DNA from: an uncultured Blastocatellia bacterium
GTDB taxonomy: Bacteria > Acidobacteriota > Blastocatellia > Chloracidobacteriales > Chloracidobacteriaceae
Length of the DNA stretch: 64,000 nucleotides
Assembly: GCA_937934745.1 (NCBI GenBank)
Contig: CALGZC010000003.1
Coordinates: forward strand, 1 to 64,000
Reading direction: 5' to 3'
Shown here one piece after another: positions 16,346 through 24,528 of this stretch. The stretch's first letter is position 1. Each line of letters starts with the position of its first letter. Made by a program: the position numbers and the translations under genes. The notes under the pieces were generated by a model. The model saw only the letters and a list, made by a program, of their open reading frames with translations. It was not told where the DNA came from and did not search any database.

Positions 16346-17833
16346 ATGGCTCAAACCGCCCGCCCCCTGAAAGCGGTTCCTGCGCCTTCCCCCGCCACGG
16401 TGTCACAGGCGTTACGGTTGGTCGAGTCCCCACGCCCAACGCAACCCCTAGCCTTTCTCTTGGTGTTGTTCCTGGTTCTGTCCGTTCTGGGACTGATCTA
16501 CGTTCCGTGGCAGCAATCCATTACAGGGGTTGGGCAAGTGATGATCTACTCACCCAATGACCGCCCGCAAAACGTTCAGGCGCAAATTCCAGGGCGCCTC
16601 AAAGGGTGGAAGGTCAAGGAAGGTGATTTCGTCGAAGCCGGGACGGTCATTGCCGAAATTGCCGAAATTGACGCCAAGTTCCTTGACCCGAATCAGCTTG
16701 AGCGTTTGGAGCGGCAACGCGAGTTTCTGATGGCGCAGCGCGAAGCCGCGCAGTCCCGGGCGGCAGCGCTTCAGCAACAGATTGCCGCGCTGACCCAATC
16801 TCGAAACCTAGCCATTCCGGCAGCCCGGGAACGCGTCCAACAGGCGTCGGACCGGCTGCGCTCGGCTGAACAGTCGCTCGAGGCTGCCAAACAGACGCTC
16901 CTGGCCAATGAGTTGAATTTTGAACGCATCCGCGATCTCAACAAGGGAAAAAAAGACGCCGATGGCAACTGGATCATTCAACCGGGACTGCGTTCTGACC
17001 GGGACTTTGAACTGGCGCGGCAAGCGGTGGAGACGGCGCGGGCCGATGTAGCGCGCCTGCAAGCCCTGCTGGATGCTGCCGTCCGTGATCTCAAGGTCGC
17101 CGAGCTGGATGCGCAGCGCATCGAAAATGACACCCTGGCCAGCATTAGCAGCGCCCAGAGTTCGTATGCTGCTGCGCAGGAAACCATTGCCTCACTCAGC
17201 AACAGCCTTCAGAAGCTCGACATTGACATCCAGAACTTCCGGCTGCGCGTCAGTCAACGGCAAGTTGTCGCGCCACGCGCCGGACAGGTTACCCAACTGC
17301 GCGCCGTCGGTGAAACCGAGACGCTCAAGGCGGGCGATGTCTTGTGTGTCCTCGTCCCGCGGGTTACGGAAGAAGAACAAGCCGTCGAACTGATCATCAG
17401 CGACTTTGATGCCCCCTTAGTTCGCATCGGCGATCCCGTTCGGTTGCAGTTTGAGGGGTTTCCCGCCGTTCAGTTTGTCGGTTGGCCGTCAATTGCGATT
17501 GGTACCTTTGGCGGTCGGATTGTCGCCATTGACGCCGTTGACGACGGACTGAATCGTTTCCGTCTCCTGGTCAAACCGGATTACGAAGCGATTCAGAACG
17601 GCAAGGACGATCCCTGGCCAAGCCTTGAGATTCTGCGCCCAGGCACCCAGGCCACCGGTTGGGTCATGCTGCGCGTCGTGTCGCTGGGCTTTGAACTGTG
17701 GCGGCAATTCAACGGTTTTCCGCCAATGTTTGACCGCAATCCGATTGAGCGGAAGAAAAAGCTGAAAGAGGAGAAAGCCAAAACCAAGGACAAGGGTAGT
17801 AAAAGTGACGGCGAGAGCACAGATGATAAATAA
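16346..17833 (+). CDS. HlyD-family periplasmic adaptor (membrane fusion protein)
   Basis: The 495-residue protein has a short cytoplasmic N terminus, one membrane anchor (about 35-53, LAFLLVLFLVLSVLGLIYV), a biotinyl-lipoyl half (NVQAQIPGRLKGWKVKEGDFVEAG), a long alpha-helical hairpin (about 120-300, heptad-rich with many Ala/Gln/Arg), the second lipoyl half (QVVAPRAGQVTQL) and beta-barrel domains. A lysine-rich tail ends it. It bridges the inner-membrane ABC transporter and the TolC channel. An AAAGGA lies upstream of ATG 16346. The last 11 bases overlap the TolC-like gene, showing tight coupling. Confidence 0.92.
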   Translation: MAQTARPLKAVPAPSPATVSQALRLVESPRPTQPLAFLLVLFLVLSVLGLIYVPWQQSITGVGQVMIYSPNDRPQNVQAQIPGRLKGWKVKEGDFVEAGTVIAEIAEIDAKFLDPNQLERLERQREFLMAQREAAQSRAAALQQQIAALTQSRNLAIPAARERVQQASDRLRSAEQSLEAAKQTLLANELNFERIRDLNKGKKDADGNWIIQPGLRSDRDFELARQAVETARADVARLQALLDAAVRDLKVAELDAQRIENDTLASISSAQSSYAAAQETIASLSNSLQKLDIDIQNFRLRVSQRQVVAPRAGQVTQLRAVGETETLKAGDVLCVLVPRVTEEEQAVELIISDFDAPLVRIGDPVRLQFEGFPAVQFVGWPSIAIGTFGGRIVAIDAVDDGLNRFRLLVKPDYEAIQNGKDDPWPSLEILRPGTQATGWVMLRVVSLGFELWRQFNGFPPMFDRNPIERKKKLKEEKAKTKDKGSKSDGESTDDK

Positions 17834-19370
17834 GCCTTGGCGCGCGGTCGTTGCCGGCCTTTGGCTTATGGCCCTTTCCGGCGCGCCGGCGGCAGCGCAG
17901 ACCGTAGCGCCGGGAATCGTCCTGACACCGACCGAAGATGATCGGCGGTTGGCCGCGGCCGTAGCGAGTGCTGCACCCCGGCCGCAGTCAGGACGACGGC
18001 CGGGCGTACTGGTGCCGCGCCCGGGGGGCGGGCCTTTGCCGCTGCTCCTTGAGCAGGTCTTTCAAATCATTGACGACCGCCACCCAAAGCTGCGCGGGTC
18101 TGTGATTGAGCGTCAGGTTGCCACGGCCAAACGCCTTGAAAAACAAGGCGCCTTCGATCCGATCCTGGCGATTTCAACCGATTACTTGCGCTACAACAGT
18201 TCATCCAAGCGCGGCAAGGTATCAGAAGCCTTCGGCATTGGCACGGAAGTCAACTTCCTGACACGTTCTGGCATTAAGTTTTTTGCTGCCTCAAACCTCA
18301 ACCTTGGCGCGACAAAATCACCCCTCTCGGCCACCGGTGATGCCGGTGAATACACTTTTGGTCTCAAGGTCCCCCTGTTCCGCGATTTCCGTGTCAACGC
18401 CAAGGCTGTCGGCGAACAGCAGGCCTTTCTGGGTGAAACCCAGGCCGAGATCGGTATCACACAAACTCGCCTGGAGCTGTTCCGCAAGGCTGCCGATGAT
18501 TATTGGAATTGGGTTGCGGCCAAACGCCGGCTGGATGTGGCGCGCAACTTGCTCAAACTGGCAGAAATCCGCAATGACGCCATCCGCCAGCGCACCATTG
18601 CCGGCGACCTCCCACCCATTGACGCAGTGGAAGCCGAACAGGAGGTACAGCGTCGCCAGGCTGCCCTTGCTAAGGCGGAACGTGACTTCCAAAAGGCGCA
18701 GTTCAAGTTGTCACTGTCCCTCTGGTTGGACGATGTGACAACACAGCCGCTGCCGGACGAAGGCAGTGTGTTGGACGTGACGCTACAACTCGAACCGACG
18801 GCAGTCACAGACGCCGAAATCCAGGATGCGATTCAACTGGCCCTACAGCGCCGTCCTGAGCTGCAGGCCATTGCCGTTCTCCGTGATGTCACACGCCTCG
18901 ATTTGGACTTGGCGCGCAATCAGCGGCGTCCGATCTTGGATTTCGCCCTGGTGCCCGGACGCGACCTCGGCCCAGGCGGCATTGGGACAACGCTCAAAGC
19001 CGGCTTTATTTTTGAACTGCCGCTCCGCCAGCGTACGGCCGACGGACGCATTGCCCAGGCACAGCTCAAACTCCAGAAGCTCGATCTCGAAGAGCGGACT
19101 TTGCGCCAGCAAATTATCACGGAAATCAATGACACAGCCTCGGCCATTAACACTGCCTGGCAGCGCTACCTGGCAACTAAACGCGAACTGGAAGCAGCCA
19201 TTGTGCTCGAACGCGGCGAAAATCAGCGCTTTTTGTTAGGCGACAGTTCGCTATTTCTGGTCAATCAGCGCGAACGGGCAACGGCCGAGGCGCGCAACAA
19301 GCTCATTGACGTCCAAGCCGAGTATGAGCAGGCGCGCACGGCGCTGCGGCTGGCGGCGATGCAGTTCTAG
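17823..19370 (+). CDS. TolC-family outer membrane efflux/secretion channel
   Basis: The protein is 515 residues from ATG 17823; a GTG at 17805 is an alternative. It has a Sec signal peptide (AVVAGLWLMALSGAPAAAQ) and the two long-helix repeats of outer membrane efflux proteins, each with strand-helix-helix layout (for example FDPILAISTDYLRYN and GTTLKAGFIFELPL for the beta strands; RLELFRKAADDYWNWVAAKRRLDVA for a helix). Trimers form a channel-tunnel through the outer membrane. The gene overlaps the adaptor gene and completes the secretion operon. A convergent gene follows after 247 bases, where a 6-bp GCGCAC/GTGCGC hairpin (19414-19434) without a T run is all I can see. Confidence 0.92.
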   Translation: MINKPWRAVVAGLWLMALSGAPAAAQTVAPGIVLTPTEDDRRLAAAVASAAPRPQSGRRPGVLVPRPGGGPLPLLLEQVFQIIDDRHPKLRGSVIERQVATAKRLEKQGAFDPILAISTDYLRYNSSSKRGKVSEAFGIGTEVNFLTRSGIKFFAASNLNLGATKSPLSATGDAGEYTFGLKVPLFRDFRVNAKAVGEQQAFLGETQAEIGITQTRLELFRKAADDYWNWVAAKRRLDVARNLLKLAEIRNDAIRQRTIAGDLPPIDAVEAEQEVQRRQAALAKAERDFQKAQFKLSLSLWLDDVTTQPLPDEGSVLDVTLQLEPTAVTDAEIQDAIQLALQRRPELQAIAVLRDVTRLDLDLARNQRRPILDFALVPGRDLGPGGIGTTLKAGFIFELPLRQRTADGRIAQAQLKLQKLDLEERTLRQQIITEINDTASAINTAWQRYLATKRELEAAIVLERGENQRFLLGDSSLFLVNQRERATAEARNKLIDVQAEYEQARTALRLAAMQF

Positions 19371-19617
19371 GTGGCAGTTCTAGGCGGCAACCACAACGGC
19401 GTTGGGCACAACAGCGCACTCACCGAAGGTGCGCAGCCCCCCACGGCGAAGCGGAGCCGACCGGCGTGCGGTCGCCGAGAGACGACGCCCATCAGGTTGC
19501 TGCGAAAGAGTATCCGGGTCGAGAACTACCCAATGCTCGGCAGCCGACTCCAAAAAAGCGACGCCACGCCGGCCGGCTCTTGTGACTGGGCCTTGGTCGT
19601 CGCCAAACAGTGAAGCC

Positions 19618-20907
19618 TCAGGCAGTCGGCAGGTCACTGCCCTGCACGATGCCCAACGGTTGGTATGCCCCCAAGCCCGGGAAGACCGTACTCAACTGTG
19701 GGTTCTGTAAGCGCCGCACCAGGATTTCCGCCAGCACCTGCCGGTAATCTGTCGTCACCGCCAGGTCGCCGCCATCCAGCGCGTTGTTGGCGAGGCCGGG
19801 CCACCGGCCAAACATCCGTCCACCGTTCACGCTGCCACCCAACACGAGCATGATGGAAGCGCGTCCGTGGTCGGTGCCGCCGCTCTGGTTTTCGCGCAGC
19901 GTCCGTCCGAACTCGCTCATGGCGACGAGCGTGACGCGCTGTCGGTAGCGCACCATGTCGTTGTAGAACGCCAGCAGGTTGCGGGCGAGTGAATCCACGT
20001 TGGTGGCATACGTGCCGGTGGTCAGGCCCTGGTTGTTGTGGGTGTCCCAACCGCCGACATCGAGCGTCGCGATCCGCAGCCCGACATCAAGCTTGATCAG
20101 CCGGGCGATGGTGATGAGCGCCGCGCCCAGCGAGCCGCTCTGGGTTTCAGGCTGCGCGTAACTCGCGCCGTTTTCAGGCGCGTAGGCCGGAATCGCTCCG
20201 CCGGTTGGCGGCCGGCCAATGGCGCTGTTGACCGACTGAATGGCATTGATGGCGTTAAAGCCTGCCATATGCAGGGCGGTCGTGCCGGTGTACATCCGCA
20301 TCATCGCCGGAAAGATGGTCGGGTCGCCGGGCAGCGCGAAGTTGGCGAGATTCGGCATGGCGATGGCGCTGCCACTGCCCCGCAGCGCGCCGGGCAAGCT
20401 GCTGGAAGCCGCGACGGTCGGTATCGCGCCGCCCTGCCCGCCGGAGCTGGTGATGTGGCGCGTCAGCCAGCCGGTCGGCTGCCGCGCCGTCGGCACGCCG
20501 CCTTCCATCAGGTTTTGCGCGTCGAAGTGGCTGCGGTTGGACACCGTCAGTCCCGTCGCGTGAACAATCGCCAGCGCGCCCGCTTGATACAGATCGAGCA
20601 ACGGCTGGGCGCTCGGATGGAGCCGAAAGTCCACGCCGTTGCCGATTGGATTGGCAAGCGGCAGTCCGGCATTGGCGCCGCTGTCGCGCAGGCGCAGATT
20701 CGACCGCAGGGCGACATAGTTCGGCTCGTTGACCGGCGCGGCAAAGTTCAGCCCGTCAATGCCGCCCCGTAGGTAAAGGACGACCAAAATTTCATTCGTC
20801 CCCGTGGCTTGCCCATACACCAGGCCGCCAATGCGGGCGACGCCCGTGGCGGCGTAGGCGGCCGCCAAGCTCGAACCCGCTACGAACTGACGTCTTGTCA
20901 ATGGCAT
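19618..20907 (-). CDS. DUF1501 family exported protein (twin-arginine signal)
   Basis: The 429-residue protein has a twin-arginine signal (LTRRQFVAGSSLAAAYAATG), then the DUF1501 features: LVVLYLRGGIDGLNFAAPVNEPNY near the N terminus, FDAQNLMEGG, LDVGGWDTHNNQG and MSEFGRTLRENQSGGTDHGRAS near the C terminus. The fold is related to the alkaline phosphatase/sulfatase superfamily, as the D-H and H-G-R motifs suggest, but no activity has been established that I know of. Start ATG 20907 has GAGGAG 9 bases upstream; ATG 20913 is too close to it. It follows the DUF1800 gene by 19 bases in one operon, the standard pairing in Acidobacteriota and Planctomycetes. Confidence 0.9.
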   Translation of the reverse strand: MPLTRRQFVAGSSLAAAYAATGVARIGGLVYGQATGTNEILVVLYLRGGIDGLNFAAPVNEPNYVALRSNLRLRDSGANAGLPLANPIGNGVDFRLHPSAQPLLDLYQAGALAIVHATGLTVSNRSHFDAQNLMEGGVPTARQPTGWLTRHITSSGGQGGAIPTVAASSSLPGALRGSGSAIAMPNLANFALPGDPTIFPAMMRMYTGTTALHMAGFNAINAIQSVNSAIGRPPTGGAIPAYAPENGASYAQPETQSGSLGAALITIARLIKLDVGLRIATLDVGGWDTHNNQGLTTGTYATNVDSLARNLLAFYNDMVRYRQRVTLVAMSEFGRTLRENQSGGTDHGRASIMLVLGGSVNGGRMFGRWPGLANNALDGGDLAVTTDYRQVLAEILVRRLQNPQLSTVFPGLGAYQPLGIVQGSDLPTA

Positions 20908-20926
20908 AAGCATTGGCTCCTCTCTT

Positions 20927-22633
20927 CTATCGCCACCAAAAGTCCGGCGACACGCACAGGCGCGCGACGGTCAGGTTGATGCGGGCGGTCACTTCCGCCG
21001 TCGTCCCTGACGGCGGCGCATCGGCTGACGCTGTCCCGCGCAGATACTCGATCAGCTCAGCGTAAACTTCCGGGCGCGCCGGACGCCCCAGAATGCGGTT
21101 GACAAAGTAATCCGCAATCTGGCGCGTCGTCGTCACATTGGGCGGCAAGCTGGCCCGCAGGTTGTGCTGGATGGCACTGTAGCCGTTGGTGAGCGTGACG
21201 GTGACATTGCGCCAACTGGCGCGAAAGGTATTTGTGCTGAGCCAGTAGGCGCTGACATCGGGGAAACCGTTCGGCGGCGGCCAGGCAAAGAGCTGCTGCC
21301 CGGCTTCCGCCGCCAATGAGTACGGCAGATAGCTCCCGCCGTTGTCGGCCAGGTTGGCGTCAATCGCGCGCAGGAAGGAGACTGTGTAGTCAAACGGGCG
21401 CTTGGTTTTCTCGCCCCAGGTTGCAGCAAACTCCGGCGACCGCAGGATCACCCGGACGACGCGTGCGATCTGATCGCTCGCGGTCAGGTTTTCCTGCCAA
21501 GCCACCACGGCGCGCTTGATCAGCTCCGGCGAGGGGTTATCGGCAACCAGCCGGCGGCACAGCTTGGCGCAGACGAACCGCGCCGTGCTCGGATTGGCCG
21601 CGAGCAAGTCCAGGATGCGCCGCCCCTGAAGCATTGGATCGGCGGAGGTCGCCGCCGGCAAGGGGACGTTGAGAACGGTTCGCGCGGCCGGGTCGTTCCA
21701 CTGCGGAACGAAGATAAACTGCCCGGTGTTGGGCAGCGTCACGTTGCCGACGCGCTGGCCGGCAGCAATTGTCCAGCCGGTCAGCGCGGCGGCAATCTGT
21801 CTGACATCGTTTTCGGTGTAGCCGGTTGAGACTTGCCCGGGGGGAAACACCGGCGCATTGGCAGGGTTCGGGAAGTAATTGCTTGCGCCGAGTGTGTGTA
21901 GCTCCAGGAGCTCGCGGGCGAAATTCTGATTCGGCGCAGTGTTCCGGCTGCTGACCAGGTTGAGGTAGTACATCATCGCGATGCTCTTGGTCACTTCTTC
22001 CAGCAGAACGCGGAAGTTGCCAAGGGCATGTTGCCGAAGCAGACGGTTGTACAGCGGCCAGGTCGCGTAGATGCGCCCGTTGGAGCGGGCGTCCACGTTG
22101 AAGTGGTCATGCCAGAAGTCCGTCAGGATTTCCCGCAGTTGCCACTTGCTGTACACGGCGCGCAACACGGTCTCGGCGCGCGCTTCCTCCAGCGGGCGGG
22201 TTCGCTCGGCAAACGCCATGGCAATGCCAAAGTCGCCGAGCGGCCATAGCTCGCTCAGCGGCTTGCTCAGCGCGGTCAGCGGGCGTAGCTCGTCAAGCGC
22301 CGGATAGCCATTGCCGGCGGCGTAGTTGATACGCAGTCGCGCGCTCTGACGCTTGGCGAGAAAGAGCGGGTCATCGGCGTCATTGGGGCGAAGCTGCTCC
22401 TCGACATAGGCTTCAAAGCCTATCGCCCGAATGCGGTCAAGGTCGCCTGGGCGGGGTCCAAAGCCCATGCGGTTGGCCGCGATCACTTCCACGGGCGGCA
22501 GGGCAGGGACGCCCGCCGCCTGCGCGGTGTTGCGGTAAGGCGCAGGTGTGTCATCAAGCGGCTCACCTGCGCCGACACGCTCCTTGATGACTTCACGGGG
22601 TGAAACAGCAGACAGTAAGGTAGCCGGGGGCAT
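20927..22633 (-). CDS. DUF1800 family protein, partner of DUF1501
   Basis: The 568-residue protein has the DUF1800 signature: an N-terminal ANRMGFGPRPGDLDRIRAIG, EILTDFWHDHFNV, YYLNLVSSRNTAPNQNFARE, ELLELHTLGA, DVRQIAAALTGWTI, and a C-terminal FAWPPPNGFPDVSAYWLS. The function is unknown; the family is predicted to be exported and to act with DUF1501, though I see no clear signal peptide after the chosen start. ATG 22633 has GGAG 9 bases upstream, better than the upstream ATG at 22675. The gene leads the operon. Confidence 0.9.
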   Translation of the reverse strand: MPPATLLSAVSPREVIKERVGAGEPLDDTPAPYRNTAQAAGVPALPPVEVIAANRMGFGPRPGDLDRIRAIGFEAYVEEQLRPNDADDPLFLAKRQSARLRINYAAGNGYPALDELRPLTALSKPLSELWPLGDFGIAMAFAERTRPLEEARAETVLRAVYSKWQLREILTDFWHDHFNVDARSNGRIYATWPLYNRLLRQHALGNFRVLLEEVTKSIAMMYYLNLVSSRNTAPNQNFARELLELHTLGASNYFPNPANAPVFPPGQVSTGYTENDVRQIAAALTGWTIAAGQRVGNVTLPNTGQFIFVPQWNDPAARTVLNVPLPAATSADPMLQGRRILDLLAANPSTARFVCAKLCRRLVADNPSPELIKRAVVAWQENLTASDQIARVVRVILRSPEFAATWGEKTKRPFDYTVSFLRAIDANLADNGGSYLPYSLAAEAGQQLFAWPPPNGFPDVSAYWLSTNTFRASWRNVTVTLTNGYSAIQHNLRASLPPNVTTTRQIADYFVNRILGRPARPEVYAELIEYLRGTASADAPPSGTTAEVTARINLTVARLCVSPDFWWR

Positions 22634-22977
22634 AACGGTCTCCGTAGGTGAATTGGCAGGTTGCACACCGGCCAACAGCTACACAATCAGGTAGCCAAAT
22701 CAAGTGTCGGTCAGTAAGTCAGCGTAGTTTGTCCCTTGTAAGAGATTCGTCCTCCGTAGAGGAAGGGCGCGTGAAAAAAGTTTGGAATTTTTTGACGCCC
22801 TCACAGCCAACAGTGTCGGTGGGCGGGCGACCTTGAGCCTGTAAACTTGAGCCTGTAAAGACGCTGGCTGAATAAGGATTACGCAGTTTGTAGCAGTAAT
22901 GTAGTGTGGGATCAGCCCCCTATCGCCGTGTTTTGGCACGCGCGGCAAGATAGTCTGAAGAAAGTCGAGTTTTTTCT
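22634..22977. other. Divergent intergenic region with a perfect 14-bp tandem repeat
   Basis: No gene seen. The unit CTTGAGCCTGTAAA occurs twice head to tail (22832-22845 and 22846-22859). It lies about 120-145 bases before the membrane protein gene at 22978, in a position where a regulator could bind, but may be simple slippage. Confidence 0.5.
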
Positions 22978-23598
22978 ATGTCGTCTGATGCAGTGTCGTC
23001 TGAAACGGTGCTGTCGCGTCCACGCCGCAACCTGCTGCCCTATCGGCTGGCGACGCAAATGGCGTTTGTTTTCATCCACGTCTTGCTCATTCGCGCGGCG
23101 ATTCCGAATCTAGCTTGGGCAATCTACGGGCTAATCTTCTGGGGCGTTCTGGTTTACCTCACGGCGCGGACGGGACGCTGGGTGTGCGCGTGGATTTGCT
23201 GGCTCGGTGGCATACAGGACATCTTCGCCCGCTTCGCCAAAGCACGTGTGACGTTCAATCCGCGCATTACGCAAATCGGCGTCCTGGTGATTGCCGTTCT
23301 GTGGGTGCCGCTGGCGTGGCTGTTTTGGCGCGATGCGATGACGGCGCGCGCCAGCTCGATGGGCTTTGACGCGGATAACCTCTGGTCACATACCCTGCAT
23401 CTGGGTTTGCTTACGTTTGTGGCAGGCAGCGTGTTTGTCCTGGGCAAGCGCGGCGCCTGCCGGTACTTCTGTCCGTTTGGCATCGTGGTGGACGGCTGTC
23501 GTAAGATACATCAAGCGCGTCCCTCAGGAAAACTGGTGCAGTTAGGACTAGGACGCCGCCGTGCAACGCCGCAAGCTGCGGCAGAGCACGAAACCTGA
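22978..23598 (+). CDS. Polytopic membrane protein with two Cys-X3-Cys iron-sulfur motifs (NapH/CcoG-like, Fer4_5)
   Basis: The 206-residue protein has four to five membrane helices and two membrane-edge cysteine motifs, WVCAWICWLGG (about 61-71) and GACRYFCPFGIV (about 159-170). These match the Fer4_5 pairs found in NapH, NosR and CcoG (RdxA), where they sit on the inner face and are linked to electron transfer or copper handling. It is shorter than those proteins and lacks the soluble 2x[4Fe-4S] domain (no CxxCxxCxxxCP). Its partner and role are not known. The zinc-ribbon gene at 23632 follows after 33 bases. Confidence 0.75.
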   Translation: MSSDAVSSETVLSRPRRNLLPYRLATQMAFVFIHVLLIRAAIPNLAWAIYGLIFWGVLVYLTARTGRWVCAWICWLGGIQDIFARFAKARVTFNPRITQIGVLVIAVLWVPLAWLFWRDAMTARASSMGFDADNLWSHTLHLGLLTFVAGSVFVLGKRGACRYFCPFGIVVDGCRKIHQARPSGKLVQLGLGRRRATPQAAAEHET

Positions 23599-23631
23599 AG
23601 CCGAAAAGGCTTCATGACGGGAGCCAGTGAC

Positions 23632-23931
23632 ATGATTTGCCATGCCTGCGGACGCGAAGTCCGCCTGTTCGGGCGGGTTGGCCGCCTTGACCGTTGCCAG
23701 GAATGCGGCGCCGATCTGCATTGCTGTCGCAACTGTCGCTTCTTCGATGCGGGCGCGCGCTATGAGTGCCGCGAACCGATTGCCGAGCCGATTCGCGATA
23801 AGGCAGCGGCCAATCATTGTGAACATTTCGCGCCGAACACAAAGCTGCCACTGACAGGGGTTTCCAAATCACGCACAGCGGCTGACGATGCCCGCAAGGC
23901 ATTTGAGCAGCTCTTCCAAAAGAAACGCTAG
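23632..23931 (+). CDS. Small Cys-rich zinc-ribbon protein of unknown function
   Basis: The 99-residue protein is packed with metal-site motifs in its first 70 residues: CHAC, CQEC, CCRNC, then YECREP and NHCEHF. At least two zinc or iron-sulfur sites are likely. The tail is a basic amphipathic helix (DDARKAFEQLFQKKR). I recognise the pattern DLHCCRNCRFFDAGARYECREP as a conserved uncharacterised family of Acidobacteriota and Deltaproteobacteria-type genomes, from memory only. Start ATG 23632 has GGGAG 8 bases upstream; the frame is open to 23614. Confidence 0.72.
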   Translation: MICHACGREVRLFGRVGRLDRCQECGADLHCCRNCRFFDAGARYECREPIAEPIRDKAAANHCEHFAPNTKLPLTGVSKSRTAADDARKAFEQLFQKKR

Positions 23932-23943
23932 TCCTGTGTGTCC

Positions 23944-23956
23944 TGGCACTGTGCCA
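23944..23956. repeat. Perfect palindrome upstream of the CBS gene
   Basis: TGGCAC-T-GTGCCA lies 14 bases before the ATG at 23970, between the stop of the zinc-ribbon gene and the ribosome binding site AAGGA. It could be an operator or a small hairpin. Confidence 0.4.
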
Positions 23957-23969
23957 TAAGGATTTCAGC

Positions 23970-24344
23970 ATGCGAGCTAAAGATTTGATGACCAATGATT
24001 TTGACTTCATAGCCGGCGAGGCGACGGTCCGGGCAGCGCTTGAGCTGATGAATCAAAGACACGTTCACTGCCTGATTGTTCTACCGCGCGACGAGTACGA
24101 TGGGCATGGCATCATCACCGACCGTGACATCGTTTACAAGGTGATTGCCACCGGCGGGAATCTCGATCGGGCGCATGTTCACCAAATCATGACCAAACCG
24201 ATGTTCTTCGTCGAACCCCTGCACGACATCCGCGCCGTGGCGCGTTTGCTGGCTGCCCACAAACTCACGCGGGCCCCGGTTGTCGAAGTCGGTAAGATTA
24301 TCGGTATTGTCTCAATTACCGACATTATCCGAAACATCCGGTAA
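23970..24344 (+). CDS. Stand-alone CBS-domain pair protein
   Basis: The 124-residue protein is one Bateman module, two CBS domains and nothing else: MRAKDLMTNDFDFIAGEATV starts the first, which ends at GIITDRDIVYKVIA; the second runs from VHQIMTKPMFFVEPLHDI to GIVSITDIIRNIR. Such modules bind adenine nucleotides and usually act through partner proteins. No partner is evident here. ATAAGGATTTCAGC before ATG 23970 gives a good ribosome binding site. Confidence 0.92.
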   Translation: MRAKDLMTNDFDFIAGEATVRAALELMNQRHVHCLIVLPRDEYDGHGIITDRDIVYKVIATGGNLDRAHVHQIMTKPMFFVEPLHDIRAVARLLAAHKLTRAPVVEVGKIIGIVSITDIIRNIR

Positions 24345-24462
24345 GGCGGCACGCCCGGCTCGGTTGTTCGGCGTACCAAGCACGCCCACGCAAACCAAGC
24401 AAAAACAAGGCGACAAGAGCTTGGCTCCTTGTGTATAGTTGCTCACTTCTACCCCAGAGCAG

Positions 24463-24502
24463 CCCTTGTGTCGGCACCGCACCACGGGCGCAAGGGTGCC
24501 GA
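24463..24502 (+). promoter_or_regulatory. Possible attenuator-like leader of glyQS with two competing hairpins
   Basis: CCCTTGTG (24463-24470) can pair with CGCAAGGG (24489-24496), and TCGGCACC (24471-24478) can pair perfectly with GGTGCCGA (24495-24502). The two right arms overlap at 24495-24496 and the helices are interleaved, so they compete or form a pseudoknot. The element ends 26 bases before the glyQS start codon. No T-box motif is present. Confidence 0.35.
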
Positions 24503-24528
24503 TCTGACGCCGAGGTAGTCCGCAGACG

